Part shown: positions 25,548 to 34,664 of the stretch, piece after piece
How positions within the stretch are numbered: the stretch's first letter is position 1
How the letters are laid out: every line of letters starts with the position of its first letter
Assembly (NCBI RefSeq): GCF_000302535.1
Contig: NC_018708.1
Span: 4,154,001 to 4,218,000, forward strand
Source: Acidovorax sp. KKS102
Lineage (GTDB): Bacteria > Pseudomonadota > Gammaproteobacteria > Burkholderiales > Burkholderiaceae_C
DNA length: 64,000 nucleotides
Reading direction: 5' to 3'
Notes under the pieces: generated by a model
Database searches by the model: none
Seen by the model: only the letters and a program-made list of their open reading frames with translations
Told to the model about the DNA's origin: nothing
Position numbers and translations under genes: made by a program

Positions 25548-25664
25548 TCAGCGGGACAGCAAGACCACCTTGACCATGAACCCGACAAAGAACACCACCG
25601 CCACGGACGCCAGGATCAGCGCCAGCCGCAGGTTGTTCTTCTTTTGCTCGGGGGTCATGGACAT
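25548..25664 (-). CDS. cytochrome oxidase small assembly protein (38 residues)
   Basis: This short gene between coxA and ctaG starts at 25664 and reads MSMTPEQKKNNLRLALILAS, then a hydrophobic segment ending VKVVLLSR. One membrane helix spans about residues 12-34. The position, length and sequence style match the small oxidase assembly proteins annotated at this spot in beta-proteobacteria. It lies five bases after the coxA stop. Confidence 0.82.
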   Translation of the reverse strand: MSMTPEQKKNNLRLALILASVAVVFFVGFMVKVVLLSR

Positions 25665-25669
25665 GGTGT

Positions 25670-27301
25670 TCAGCCAATCACGCGGGTTGCAGTGGCGTCC
25701 AGCTTGGGAGGATTCTCAAACGTGTGGAAAGGCGCGGGGGAAGGAACTTCCCACTCCAGGCCCTCGGCACCGTCCCATGGCTTGGCAGGGGCCTTGGCGC
25801 CGTTACCGCGCATGGCAGGCAACACCACAGCCAGGAAGAAGTACACCTGCATCAGACCGAAGCCAAACGCGCCCACCGAGGCAATCGCGTTGAAGTCAGC
25901 GAACTGCATGGGGTAGTCGGCATAACGACGGGGCATGCCAGCCAGCCCCAGGAAGTGCATCGGGAAGAAGGTGATGTTGAACGTGATCAGCGAGCCCCAG
26001 AAGTGGATCTGGCCACGGGTTTCGGAATACATCACGCCGGTCCACTTGGGCAGCCAGTAGTACACGCCAGCAAACATGGAGAACAGCGAACCGGCCACGA
26101 GCACGTAGTGGAAGTGGGCCACCACGTAATAGGTGTCTTGCAGCTGGATGTCGATGGGGGCCATGGCCAGGATCAGGCCAGTGAAACCACCCATGGTGAA
26201 CACGAAGATGAAGCCCACGGCAAACAGCATGGGGGTTTCAAACGTCATCGAACCGCGCCACATGGTGGCGATCCAGTTGAAGATCTTCACGGCCGTAGGC
26301 ACGGAGATCAGCATCGTGGCGTACATAAAGAACAGCTGGCCCGTCACAGGCATGCCGGTCGTGAACATGTGGTGGGCCCACACGATGAACGACAGGATGG
26401 CGATGGACGAAGTGGCGTACACCATGGAGGCATAGCCGAACAGCTTCTTGCGGCTGAATGCGGGCACGATCTGGCTGATGATGCCGAAAGCCGGCAAGAT
26501 CATGATGTACACCTCGGGGTGACCGAAGAACCAGAAGATGTGCTGGTACATCACCGGGTCACCGCCACCGGCGGGGTTGAAGAAGCTGGTGCCGAAGTGA
26601 CGGTCCGTCAGCGTCATGGTGATCGCGCCGGCCAGCACAGGCATCACGGCAATCAGCAGATAGGCGGTGATGAGCCAGGTCCAGGCGAACATGGGCATCT
26701 TCATCAGCGTCATGCCAGGGGCGCGCATGTTCAGGATGGTCACGATGATGTTGATCGAGCCCATGATGGACGAGGCACCCAGGATGTGCATCGCGAAGAT
26801 GCCGGCATCCATGGAAGGACCCATTTGCAGCGTCAGCGGTGCGTACAGCGTCCAGCCGGCAGCGGGAGCGCCGCCGGGCATGAAGAACGAGCTGACCAGC
26901 ATCAGTGCGGCAGGAATCATCAGCCAGAAGCTGAAGTTGTTCATGCGCGCGAAGGCCATGTCGGAGGCGCCGATCTGCAGCGGAATCATCCAGTTCGCAA
27001 AGCCCACGAAGGCCGGCATGATCGCGCCGAACACCATGATCAGGCCGTGCATGGTGGTGAGCTGGTTGAACAGCTCCGGGTTCACCAGTTGCAGGCCGGG
27101 CTGGAACAGCTCGGCGCGGATCAGCAGCGCCAGGATGCCGCCGACCATCAGCATGGTGAACGAGAACAGCAGGTACAGCGTACCGATGTCTTTGTGGTTG
27201 GTGGCGAACACCCAGCGGCGCCAGCCGGTGGGGCCATGGTGGTCGTGGCCGTCGTGTGCGTGGTCGCCAGCGTGCCCGTGGTTGTCGAGTACTGCGCTCA
27301 T
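25670..27301 (-). CDS. coxA: cytochrome c oxidase subunit I
   Basis: This is the catalytic subunit of the aa3-type oxidase, with 543 residues and twelve predicted helices. It carries heme a and the heme a3-CuB centre. Hallmarks include [16 protein letters not shown] (CuB His and cross-linked Tyr), [12 protein letters not shown] (two CuB histidines) and [14 protein letters not shown] (heme ligands). The N-terminus has a His/Asp-rich stretch ([18 protein letters not shown]) that could bind metal. It lies between coxB and the small assembly protein on the same strand. The long plus-strand frame opposite it is a composition artefact. Confidence 0.98.
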   Translation of the reverse strand: MSAVLDNHGHAGDHAHDGHDHHGPTGWRRWVFATNHKDIGTLYLLFSFTMLMVGGILALLIRAELFQPGLQLVNPELFNQLTTMHGLIMVFGAIMPAFVGFANWMIPLQIGASDMAFARMNNFSFWLMIPAALMLVSSFFMPGGAPAAGWTLYAPLTLQMGPSMDAGIFAMHILGASSIMGSINIIVTILNMRAPGMTLMKMPMFAWTWLITAYLLIAVMPVLAGAITMTLTDRHFGTSFFNPAGGGDPVMYQHIFWFFGHPEVYIMILPAFGIISQIVPAFSRKKLFGYASMVYATSSIAILSFIVWAHHMFTTGMPVTGQLFFMYATMLISVPTAVKIFNWIATMWRGSMTFETPMLFAVGFIFVFTMGGFTGLILAMAPIDIQLQDTYYVVAHFHYVLVAGSLFSMFAGVYYWLPKWTGVMYSETRGQIHFWGSLITFNITFFPMHFLGLAGMPRRYADYPMQFADFNAIASVGAFGFGLMQVYFFLAVVLPAMRGNGAKAPAKPWDGAEGLEWEVPSPAPFHTFENPPKLDATATRVIG

Positions 27302-27331
27302 GGTGAATTCCTCAATACGATGGGGCGATGA

Positions 27332-28501
27332 TTACTTGCCACGGAGGGCCAGAACTTCAGCAGGCTGCACCAGCTGGCCGGTCTTGTTGGACCAGTTGTT
27401 CTTGGTGTAGGTGACCACGGCGGCGATGTCGGTGTCGCTCAGCTGCGCCCATGCAGGCATGGCGCCATTGTTCTGGCCCTTGAGCAAGACCTGGATCTGC
27501 TTGGCATGGTCGGCATCCAGCACCACGGCAGCACCGTCGAGTGGCTTGATGGGGCCAGCGCCCTTGCCGTTGGCTTGGTGGCAGGCAGCGCAGTTGGCCG
27601 CATACACCTTCTCGCCGCGCTTGAGGATGTCGTCCAGCGCCCACACCTTCGTGGGGTCGTCCAGCTTGGCTGCGGCCTTCTTCTTTTGTTCGGCCACCCA
27701 GGCGGTGTAGTCCTCGGCGGACACCACCTTCACGTGGATGGGCATGTAGGCGTGTTCCTTGCCGCACAGTTCTGCGCACTGCCCGTAGTAGTCGCCGATC
27801 TTCTCGGCACGGAACCAGGTGTCACGCACAAAGCCAGGGATCGCGTCCTGCTTGATGCCGAAGGCAGGCACCATGAAGGCGTGGATCACGTCGTTGGCCG
27901 TGGTGATGATGCGGATCTTCTTGTTGACCGGGACCACCATGGGGTTGTCCACCTTGAGCAGGTAGTTGGCGGGGGCGTCCTTGACGTTGCCGCTGTCAGA
28001 CATCACACGGTGGCTGCTGTCCAGTGTGGAGATGAAGGCCAAGCCTTCGCCTTCGCCGGTGATGTAGTCATAGCCCCATTTCCACTGGTAGCCCGTGGTC
28101 TTGATCGTGAGGTCGGCGTTGGTGGTGTCCTTCTGGGCGACCAACACCTTGGTGGCGGGCAAGGCCATGAGGATCACGATGATGAACGGCACAATGGTCC
28201 AGACCACTTCAACCGTCACCGACTCGTGGAAGTTGGCAGCCTTCGCACCCTTGGAGCGACGATGCTTCCAGATCGAGTAGAACATCACGGAGAACACTGC
28301 AACAAAGATCACCGTGCAGATGATCAGCATCATCCAGTGCAGAAAATGCTGCTCTTCTGCGATCTTGGTGACGGGCGGCGCCAGGTTCAGCTGGTTGACT
28401 GCAGGGCCGCCAGGCAGGTCCTGAACGGCATGGGCTGCGGAGCCCACCCATGCACCGGCAATCAGCAGCAGAGAAGCCAGCTTGTTGGAAATGCTCTTCA
28501 T
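27332..28501 (-). CDS. coxB: cytochrome c oxidase subunit II fused to cytochrome c
   Basis: This is the oxidase subunit that takes electrons through CuA. The 389-residue protein has a signal peptide (MKSISNKLASLLLIAGAWVG, cleaved near AAHA), two membrane helices and a cupredoxin domain. The CuA motif CAELCGKEHAYM is near residues 240-250. A C-terminal class I cytochrome c domain has heme motif CAACH near residue 304. This fusion is the caa3-type arrangement. The ATG at 28501 is preferred over the in-frame GTG at 28510. It is the first catalytic gene of the operon, 59 bases after DUF2244. Confidence 0.96.
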   Translation of the reverse strand: MKSISNKLASLLLIAGAWVGSAAHAVQDLPGGPAVNQLNLAPPVTKIAEEQHFLHWMMLIICTVIFVAVFSVMFYSIWKHRRSKGAKAANFHESVTVEVVWTIVPFIIVILMALPATKVLVAQKDTTNADLTIKTTGYQWKWGYDYITGEGEGLAFISTLDSSHRVMSDSGNVKDAPANYLLKVDNPMVVPVNKKIRIITTANDVIHAFMVPAFGIKQDAIPGFVRDTWFRAEKIGDYYGQCAELCGKEHAYMPIHVKVVSAEDYTAWVAEQKKKAAAKLDDPTKVWALDDILKRGEKVYAANCAACHQANGKGAGPIKPLDGAAVVLDADHAKQIQVLLKGQNNGAMPAWAQLSDTDIAAVVTYTKNNWSNKTGQLVQPAEVLALRGK

Positions 28502-28560
28502 AGTTCTCACTTACTTCTAAGCCTCAATTTAACCAATCCCTTTCGCGCGCCTGCGTGGGG

Positions 28561-29037
28561 TCAGGCAGCGCGCAAGGCCATGCGGATCTCCGATGCCAAG
28601 GCCGGCCGGAGCTCTGGGCGCACATAGCGCCCCACCTCCACCGTACGGCCCTGTGCAGACAGCGTGATCAGCGAATGGTCTCCCGTCTTGGGCTCTACGC
28701 GAACCCGGCTCCGGTCAAACTCCGCGCGCTCCAGCCTGCCTGCTGTCTCCAGCTCCACCACAAGGCGTGAGCCCTGCAATGAAATCCTCTCGCCATCCGC
28801 CGCATGGCGACCGTACATGGCGAATGCAATCCCTACTGCCACGATTTCGAGCCAGGCGAAGGGCATCACCAGGTGAGCGCCGAGCATCCAGAAGAATGTC
28901 GCGATTCCCAGGGACACCACACACAACGACAGATACATCCAGCCCAATTGCGTCGGCGTGACCGAACAATTGCGAACCAGACGCCAGTCAATGCGCTGAC
29001 CCGACACCGTGGCAAAACGAAAAACCAAGCCCGTCAC
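28561..29037 (-). CDS. DUF2244 membrane protein
   Basis: This is a 158-residue protein with two adjacent membrane helices (about residues 30-72) and a C-terminal beta-rich cytoplasmic region (VRVEPKTGDHSLITLSAQGRTVEVGRYVRP). It matches DUF2244, common upstream of coxB in beta- and alpha-proteobacteria. It is probably the promoter-proximal gene of the oxidase operon; the 152-base stretch at 29038-29189 upstream would hold the promoter. Function unknown. Confidence 0.85.
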   Translation of the reverse strand: MTGLVFRFATVSGQRIDWRLVRNCSVTPTQLGWMYLSLCVVSLGIATFFWMLGAHLVMPFAWLEIVAVGIAFAMYGRHAADGERISLQGSRLVVELETAGRLERAEFDRSRVRVEPKTGDHSLITLSAQGRTVEVGRYVRPELRPALASEIRMALRAA

Positions 29038-29189
29038 CGTGAGTGCTCACAAGACTGCCGGCTGCAGCACACGTTGCGCCTTGGGCACAACAAGCACAGC
29101 CTGCCAAATTGCGCGGGAAGATGCCCGAAATCTCAATAGCCAAGAATTGTAGCGTGCCTTGTTCCAAGTCATTGACACGCCGTTACAGG

Positions 29190-30092
29190 TTAGTTCTCAG
29201 TGCCGCCCTTGCGCAACATGGCGCGCATGTCCTGCAGCGACACCGCACTGCTGGAACTGACGCGCACCCGGGGTGCAGGCTTGAAGGCATGGCCATAGAT
29301 GATTTCAAAAGTCAGTGCCAACTGACCTCCCTGGCCCGGATCGGCCAGACGCTCGGACAGCACTTGGTAGAGCTTGTCGCGCCAGCGCCGTGCGCGCAAT
29401 GAGGGAAAGCGATCAGGATGCAAATTCGCACCCAGCTCGCGCAGCTCTTGAACCAGCCGCTCGGGCGTGGCAAAGGTGAGCGTGATGCGCTCCATGTCCA
29501 TCACCGGCTCTGCAAAACCGGCGTGCACCAGCATGTCTCCCCAGTCATGCATGTCGGTGAAGGCATGGCCCGCGGGCGGCCACCCCATGGCGGCATACAC
29601 GCCGTGCAGCTCACGGAGGGTGTCCGGTCCGAGACACGAGAACATCAGATAGCCATCCACCGCCAGGGCACGGTGCCAGCGGCCGATCAGGTCTTGCGGG
29701 TCGGCCGCCATGTGCAGCGCCATGTTGGACCACAACATCTGCACGCTGGCATCGGCCGGCGGCCCCATTTGCAAGGCCCCGGCACCCCAGCGGGCGGGGT
29801 TCCACCAGGGCTTGGCCAATGCCTGCCTCGCCACAGGTTCGCAATGCGCGCTGGTCTCATACACCTGGCAACGCGCCTGCGGGTAGCGAGCACTCACCAG
29901 GGCATGCGCCTGCAGACCCCCACGCACTGGGTCCCAATGGCACCAGGAGGCGGGTGCCTGGCGAATCCACTGCAACCGGTCCTCCATGCGGCGCGCCACC
30001 TCTTCGTGCAGCCAGGGGGACGCGGCCGGGGCCGCAGCATGCCAGCGGGCTGCGGCAACAGGATCAATGGTGGGGGGGCGCTCGGAGGACAT
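29190..30092 (-). CDS. bioC: BioC-like malonyl-ACP O-methyltransferase
   Basis: This is a class I SAM-dependent methyltransferase of 300 residues in the BioC family, which methylates malonyl-ACP to prime pimelate synthesis for biotin. Visible features are the N-terminal helix with the VARRMEDRL pattern typical of BioC, LWSNMALHM, GYLMFSCLGPDTLREL and LVQELRELGANLH. The glycine-rich SAM loop is weak: WDPVRGGLQAHALVSARYP replaces the usual DxGxGxG. That raises some doubt about activity or exact substrate. It is divergent from comF; no other bio genes are in the window. Confidence 0.7.
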   Translation of the reverse strand: MSSERPPTIDPVAAARWHAAAPAASPWLHEEVARRMEDRLQWIRQAPASWCHWDPVRGGLQAHALVSARYPQARCQVYETSAHCEPVARQALAKPWWNPARWGAGALQMGPPADASVQMLWSNMALHMAADPQDLIGRWHRALAVDGYLMFSCLGPDTLRELHGVYAAMGWPPAGHAFTDMHDWGDMLVHAGFAEPVMDMERITLTFATPERLVQELRELGANLHPDRFPSLRARRWRDKLYQVLSERLADPGQGGQLALTFEIIYGHAFKPAPRVRVSSSSAVSLQDMRAMLRKGGTEN

Positions 30093-30127
30093 GGGCGGGG
30101 CAGAAGGACGCGCGAGTATATTGATTC

Positions 30128-30850
30128 ATGCTCTTTTTGGGTTTGCCAGGGATTTCACGCCGCCTCCACGCCTGGGTGGACAAAGTGCCTAGCCAGTGCG
30201 CCGTGTGCCACGCCTGGCCGTCCCAGCGTGTCTGCAATGCGTGTGTGATGCGGTTTGCCCAGCCTGCCACGCGTTGCCAGCGCTGCGCGCTGAGGGTGCC
30301 CGAAGGGGTTGCTGTGTGCGGCGCCTGCCTCCAGAACCCGCCCAGCTTCGACGCCTGCATTGCCGCCGTAGACTACGCGTACCCCTGGGCCGACGCTCTG
30401 GCGCAGTTCAAGTTCAGGGGCGACCCGGGATGGGGCAGGGCCTTGGCCACCCTGATGCGCAGCACGCCCTGGATGGAGCCGGCACTGGAGGCGGCCGACC
30501 GGGTGCTGGCAGTCCCCCTGTCCACCGAGCGCCTGCGCGAGCGGGGCTTCAACCAGTCAGCCGTTCTGGCAAGGCAACTGGCTGGTGCCAAGGCGGACTG
30601 CCACACGTTATTGCGCCTGCACGCCACCGAGGCCCAAAGCGGCCTGCCCCGGGTGCAGCGGCTGCGCAATCTGCGCGGCGCCTTCGCCGTGGAACCCGCC
30701 CGCGCAGCCAGCCTGCGTGGCCAGCGGGTGGTACTGATCGACGACGTGATGACCACGGGCGCCACCCTGCATGCAGCCACCTTGGCACTGCGCGAGGCAG
30801 GCGTGGCTCACGTCACGGTCGCTGTGCTGGCGCGCACGGGGCTGGACTGA
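30128..30850 (+). CDS. ComF-family phosphoribosyltransferase-like protein
   Basis: This is a 240-residue ComF/GntX protein. The N-terminus holds four CxxC pairs (C24/27, C36/39, C50/53, C64/67), expected to form a zinc-binding region. A type I phosphoribosyltransferase domain follows with the PRPP loop VVLIDDVMTTGAT at residues 201-213. ComF proteins act in DNA uptake during natural transformation or in use of DNA as a nutrient. The exact role here is inferred from family only. It is divergent from bioC with 35 bases between. Confidence 0.9.
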   Translation: MLFLGLPGISRRLHAWVDKVPSQCAVCHAWPSQRVCNACVMRFAQPATRCQRCALRVPEGVAVCGACLQNPPSFDACIAAVDYAYPWADALAQFKFRGDPGWGRALATLMRSTPWMEPALEAADRVLAVPLSTERLRERGFNQSAVLARQLAGAKADCHTLLRLHATEAQSGLPRVQRLRNLRGAFAVEPARAASLRGQRVVLIDDVMTTGATLHAATLALREAGVAHVTVAVLARTGLD

Positions 30851-30863
30851 AAAGCGCCAGACA

Positions 30864-30907
30864 GGTACCGAACCGGCACCGAACAGACACCGAACAGGTA
30901 CTAAAGG
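30864..30907 (+). repeat. four-unit 11-bp tandem repeat
   Basis: Four consecutive 11-mers, GGTACCGAACC, GGCACCGAACA, GACACCGAACA and GGTACTAAAGG, lie between comF and trmL. The middle two differ by one base and the outer two have drifted. The array may come from slippage. Confidence 0.7.
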
Positions 30908-30951
30908 GATACTTTTGATTACGAGCGGTTGCTCAACTCACAGGTCCAACG

Positions 30952-31494
30952 ATGACAATGGCGGTCATGTTCCATATCGTCCTCGTCGAACCCGAGATTC
31001 CGCCCAACACCGGCAATGTGATTCGCCTGGCGGCCAACACCGGGTGCTCGCTGCACCTGATCGAGCCCCTGGGGTTCTCGATGGAAGACCGCCAGATGCG
31101 TCGTGCAGGGCTGGATTACCACGAATATGCCAGCGTGCAGGTCCATGCAGGCTGGACGGCCTTTCTGCGGGACACCCAGCCGGACCCGACCCGGATGTTT
31201 GCGATGACCACCCACGGCTCGCAACCCGTGCACTCCACCTGCTTTCTGCCCGGCGACTGGCTGGTGTTTGGCGCGGAAACGCGGGGGCTGCCCCCCGAGT
31301 TGCGCGAGAGCTTCCCACCAGCGCAGCGCCTGCGCCTGCCCATGGTGCCCGGTCAGCGCAGCCTCAATTTGTCCAACGCCGTGGCGGTCACCGTGTTCGA
31401 GGCCTGGCGGCAGAACAGCTTTGCCATGCCTGATGGGCAGGTGATGGTCGAGCCCGAGGGCACGATCATCAGCGGGTTCGCACAGCTCAACTGA
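30952..31494 (+). CDS. trmL: tRNA (cytidine/uridine-34 2'-O)-methyltransferase TrmL
   Basis: TrmL is a SPOUT-fold enzyme that methylates the wobble ribose of certain leucine tRNAs. Its hallmark N-terminus MFHIVLVEPEIPPNTGNVIR is present. So are the trefoil-knot motifs FGAETRGLP and LRLPMVPGQRSLNLSNAVAV. The first ATG (30952) gives 180 residues, while the ATG at 30967 gives the conserved family start, so the true start may be five codons later. The 3' end overlaps the convergent LysR gene by eight bases. Confidence 0.95.
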   Translation: MTMAVMFHIVLVEPEIPPNTGNVIRLAANTGCSLHLIEPLGFSMEDRQMRRAGLDYHEYASVQVHAGWTAFLRDTQPDPTRMFAMTTHGSQPVHSTCFLPGDWLVFGAETRGLPPELRESFPPAQRLRLPMVPGQRSLNLSNAVAVTVFEAWRQNSFAMPDGQVMVEPEGTIISGFAQLN

Positions 31495-32428
31495 GCTGGC
31501 CGGACTTTTCCGCCATGGCGCGGGGCACGTGTTCGGCCAGGAAGTCCAGAAACACCCGCGTGCGCGCGGGCAGCATGCGGCCCGAGGGCAGCGCCGCATA
31601 GATCGTGTAACGCGAAAAGATCCAGCCCGGCAAGATGTGCACCAGCTCGCCCCGGGCCAGGTGCTCCTCGGCCAGCAGGCGCGACGTGACAGCCACGCCC
31701 GCCCCATCCACAGCGGCGCGCATCAGCAGCTCGGTACTGACGGACTGCAGCACCGCCGGTGCGTCCACCTCTTCGTCTGGCACGTCCGCCCGCAGCGACT
31801 GCAGGCGCAGCTTGCGGCCAGGCCCTGACTGCAGGCGCACGGGCGCGCTCGAATCGCGCAGGTAGTCGTGGTGAATCAGGTCTTGCGGCTCACGCGGAAT
31901 GCCCCGGCGTTCCAGGTAGTCAGGAGACGCCACCACGATCGCCTCACCCTGCACCAGAGGACGCGCGACGATGTTGGCGTCGAAGTCCTCGCCCGCCACC
32001 ATGATGGTCACGTCGAACTCATCCACACGGCTGGAGGCATAGGCGTCCATGCTGATGTCGAGCATGAGCTTGGGATAGTAGGCATGCCACACCGCCACCA
32101 TGGGGGCCAGAAAGTTGGTGGCCAGCACCGGCGCCGCCACGATGCGGATGGTGCCGCGCAGATCGCGCGTGCTGGCGGCAGCGGCGGCCTCGGCGTCGTC
32201 GATCTCGTGCAGGATGGCGCGCACCCGCTGCAGGTACGACTCCCCCGCGTCGGTGAGCGCCAGCTTGCGGGTGGTGCGCTGCAGCAGGCGTGTGCCCAGG
32301 TGCTGCTCCAGCTCGGCCACCATGCGGGTGACCACGGGGGGCGACATGTCCATGGCGCGGGCGGCGGCGGCAAAGCCGCCCTCCTCCACCACGCGTTCGA
32401 AAATTTTCATGGCTTGCAGGCGGTCCAT
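31487..32428 (-). CDS. LysR-family transcriptional regulator
   Basis: This is a 313-residue LysR-type regulator of the CrgA/AaeR-like group (MDRLQAMKIFERVVEEGGFAAAARAMDMS start). The HTH is at about residues 18-40 and the effector domain follows. It lies 32 bases downstream of the MaoC gene on the same strand rather than divergent from a target, so the target cannot be guessed. It is convergent with trmL. Confidence 0.9.
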   Translation of the reverse strand: MDRLQAMKIFERVVEEGGFAAAARAMDMSPPVVTRMVAELEQHLGTRLLQRTTRKLALTDAGESYLQRVRAILHEIDDAEAAAAASTRDLRGTIRIVAAPVLATNFLAPMVAVWHAYYPKLMLDISMDAYASSRVDEFDVTIMVAGEDFDANIVARPLVQGEAIVVASPDYLERRGIPREPQDLIHHDYLRDSSAPVRLQSGPGRKLRLQSLRADVPDEEVDAPAVLQSVSTELLMRAAVDGAGVAVTSRLLAEEHLARGELVHILPGWIFSRYTIYAALPSGRMLPARTRVFLDFLAEHVPRAMAEKSGQLS

Positions 32429-32460
32429 GGTTCAGACCTCCTGCCCGATGGCAACCCGGC

Positions 32461-32925
32461 TCAGGCCGGGGCGCCGAAGTTGCGCGCCAGCGATTCGGCC
32501 ACGCACACCGGCTTGTCGCTGCCCTCGCGCTCCACAGTGACCAGCCAGGTCATCTGCATGCCATCGGGCGCCACGGGCTCGGCAGCCTGCAGCGTGAGGC
32601 GCGCGCGCAAGCGGCTGCCCACCGGCACCGGCGCCGTGAAGCGCACCTTGTTGAGCCCGTAGTTCACGCCCATGCGTGCCCCCTCGATCGTGAGGCCCAC
32701 TTCGAAGAACTTGGGAATCAGCGACAGCGTGAGAAACCCGTGCGCAATGGGCGCGCCAAATGGCCCGGCCTTGGCACGCTCCGGGTCCACGTGGATCCAC
32801 TGGTGGTCGCCCGTGGCCTCGGCGAACAGGTTGACCTGCTCCTGCGTGATGGTGATCCAGTCGGTCACAGCGACCTCCTGGCCCACACAGGCGCTGACTT
32901 CGGAATAAGAGCGGAAGATTTTCAT
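32461..32925 (-). CDS. MaoC-like (R)-specific enoyl-CoA hydratase domain protein
   Basis: This is a 154-residue single hot-dog protein. The hydratase motif is ATGDHQWIHVDPERAKAGPFG with the catalytic pair D40 and H45, and AHGFLTLSL follows. Such proteins hydrate trans-2-enoyl-CoA, for example in fatty-acid or polyhydroxyalkanoate metabolism, or act as NodN-type dehydratases. No PHA genes are nearby. It lies upstream of the LysR gene with 32 bases between. Confidence 0.9.
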   Translation of the reverse strand: MKIFRSYSEVSACVGQEVAVTDWITITQEQVNLFAEATGDHQWIHVDPERAKAGPFGAPIAHGFLTLSLIPKFFEVGLTIEGARMGVNYGLNKVRFTAPVPVGSRLRARLTLQAAEPVAPDGMQMTWLVTVEREGSDKPVCVAESLARNFGAPA

Positions 32926-33021
32926 CGTTGCAATGTAGCCCCGCGCTCTGGCGCGCCTTGTCTGCCGGGTGACAGGTGTTTTCCCGGGGGGATGGATGTA
33001 CGTCGTGCTTCACGCTGTCCT

Positions 33022-33639
33022 TCAAGAATTGAGCCACGTGCAGATCCCTTGCCACTGCTCCAGGTCGCGCGCCACACGGCCGGGGGCCACGTCAAACAGC
33101 GTGAGGCCGTGTGCTGCCAGGTGGATGTAGTTTTGCGTGTCGCGCAGATAGCCCAGCACCGGAAACCCCAGGCTGTCCACAAAGTGGTGCAGTTGCTCGG
33201 CCGCCTTGGTGCGCGCATCCACCCGCATGCCGACGATGCCCACGGGCACCCCGGCGGCGTGGCGGTGCTCGGCCAACTGGTCCAGAAAGGCCCGCGTGGC
33301 AAAAATGTCGAACACGCTGGGCTGCAGCGGCACAATGACCTTGTCGGCCAGCTTGAGCACGTCGTTCAGGCGCCAGCCGTGCAGGCCGGCGGGCGTATCC
33401 AGCACCGCGTGCGTCGTGCCCTTTGGCGGGCGGCTGATGACGTCCGAGCTGGTGTCCCAGCTGCCGATGGGGCGCGCAGCGGGCGGGCGCAGGCCCAGCC
33501 ACAGCCGGGCGGACTGCTGCCGGTCGGTGTCGCCCAGGATCACGGGATGCCCCTGGCTGGCAAAGTAGCCCGCGATGTTGGTGGACAGCGTGGACTTGCC
33601 CACGCCGCCCTTCGGGTTGGCGACAACAACTACTGGCAT
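33022..33639 (-). CDS. orphan ParA/MinD-type ATPase
   Basis: This is a 205-residue deviant-Walker ATPase. KGGVGKST is at residues 10-17, a Walker A' region DTDRQQSARLWL follows, and HAVLDTPAGLHG is Walker B-like. The ATG at 33639 has a clean AAGGAG six bases upstream. No ParB, parS-like repeat, replication gene or chemotaxis gene adjoins it, so it is not a plasmid or chromosome partition operon. Similar small ParA-like proteins position cellular cargo. Cargo unknown here. Confidence 0.88.
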   Translation of the reverse strand: MPVVVVANPKGGVGKSTLSTNIAGYFASQGHPVILGDTDRQQSARLWLGLRPPAARPIGSWDTSSDVISRPPKGTTHAVLDTPAGLHGWRLNDVLKLADKVIVPLQPSVFDIFATRAFLDQLAEHRHAAGVPVGIVGMRVDARTKAAEQLHHFVDSLGFPVLGYLRDTQNYIHLAAHGLTLFDVAPGRVARDLEQWQGICTWLNS

Positions 33640-33688
33640 GACAAGCTCCTTGGAATCTGCAGGTCCATGAAAATACAAGCCAAATCAG

Positions 33689-33728
33689 CCTCAAGCGCAA
33701 TATCCATATGCGCTAGCAGCTATCAAAT
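33689..33728. repeat. GATAGC/GCGCTA element upstream of the ParA gene
   Basis: CTCAAGCGCAATATCCATAT is followed by GCGCTAGCAGCTATCAAAT. It shares the exact 19-mer GCAATATCCATATGCGCTA with the SCO1-coding copy, with the GATAGC end on the opposite side of that core. Confidence 0.65.
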
Positions 33729-33768
33729 CAGAAGCACCCTCTGACACTCCAGCGGTGCCGCAGCCGCC

Positions 33769-34407
33769 TCAGGCGTGCTGGCCGCCGCGCTTGACGAAGA
33801 ACAGCCCCGCCCCCACCGCCATCAGCAAACCTCCGAACACGCGGTTCTGCGCCCGCACGGCCCGCGCACTGCGCATCAGACGGCGCAGGGCACTGGCCCC
33901 CGCAGCGTAGCCGTGCATGACCACCACGTCCACCGTCACGGTGGTGGCGGCCATCACCAGCAGCTGCATCCACAGCGGACGCGTGTCGGTCATGAACTGG
34001 GGCAGCACGGCCACCATGAAGATGATGCCCTTGGGGTTGGTGGCGTTGGTCAGAAAACCGGTGAGGCAGCGCTTTTGCCAGGTGCCCGCCGACTCGGTCT
34101 CATCCCCTTGCACCGGCGATTGGTCGCCAGCCCGCCACTGGCAGAAGCCCACATAGATCAGGTAACACGCGCCCAGCACCTTGACGATGCTGAACGCCAC
34201 CTCGGACGCCAGCAGCAGCGAGCCCACACCCGCCCCAGCAATCAGCAAAATCAGCAGCAGCCCCAGCTGCAGGCCCACGATGGTGGCGCCCGTCTTGCGC
34301 ACGCCGAACGACAGACCATGGCTCATCGACAACACGGCCCCCGAGCCCGGCGACACCGCAATCAGGCAAGACGCCGCAAAAAAAGCCAGCCAAGTCTGCA
34401 AATCCAT
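33769..34407 (-). CDS. LysE/RhtB-family amino-acid exporter
   Basis: This is a 212-residue inner-membrane exporter with about six helices. The N-terminal segment ISPGSGAVLSMSHGLSFGVRKTGATIVGLQLG carries the family's PGP/GxRxG region, and GFLTNATNPKGIIFMVAVLPQF carries the LNPK-type motif. Family members export amino acids or homoserine lactones; the substrate is not predictable. It lies between the ParA gene and the KefC-like gene. Confidence 0.92.
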   Translation of the reverse strand: MDLQTWLAFFAASCLIAVSPGSGAVLSMSHGLSFGVRKTGATIVGLQLGLLLILLIAGAGVGSLLLASEVAFSIVKVLGACYLIYVGFCQWRAGDQSPVQGDETESAGTWQKRCLTGFLTNATNPKGIIFMVAVLPQFMTDTRPLWMQLLVMAATTVTVDVVVMHGYAAGASALRRLMRSARAVRAQNRVFGGLLMAVGAGLFFVKRGGQHA

Positions 34408-34487
34408 GGGTCACCGTGCCTGTGTGCGAAGAAGGGCCCGCATCTTAGCAACGCGGGGCTCCATGCACCATGATCTGCATAAAAACA

Positions 34488-34535
34488 GGCTCAGGCGCTA
34501 GATAATCATGCCTTAATAGCTATCAAATAAATAGC
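34488..34535. repeat. GATAGC/GCGCTA element
   Basis: Read on the minus strand, TTTATTTGATAGCTATTAAG is followed by GGCATGATTATCTAGCGCC. Both the GATAGC end and the TAGCGC end are clear. It lies in the 257-base interval before the KefC-like gene, which otherwise shows only a small CCCC/GGGG hairpin near 34600. Confidence 0.6.
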
Positions 34536-34664
34536 ATCATATATCCAACCCACGGCACCCAACCCAACGCCTTGCAGCGGTGCCAGAATCTGCCACACCC
34601 GCCCCACTCATCGGGGGCGCGGTGTTCTGCCTCCCCACGACGACCCCCAAGCGCACGCCCATCC

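Noticed and set aside
25724-27331. A 535-codon plus-strand frame opposite coxA.
   Set aside because: It is rich in His/Gly/Arg/Gln as expected for the antisense of a membrane protein in high-GC DNA. It has no recognisable domain or ribosome site.
29038-29189. Searched the interval upstream of DUF2244 for a promoter of the oxidase operon.
   Set aside because: A TACAAT-like box on the minus strand is visible, but no -35 at acceptable spacing, so no promoter is called.
30864-30907. Considered whether the tandem array is a CRISPR or plasmid iteron set.
   Set aside because: Units are 11 bases without spacers, only four copies, and no cas or rep gene is nearby.
33022-33639. Considered a plasmid or integrative-element partition locus.
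   Set aside because: There is no ParB, relaxase, integrase or attachment repeat, and the flanking genes are ordinary chromosomal genes.
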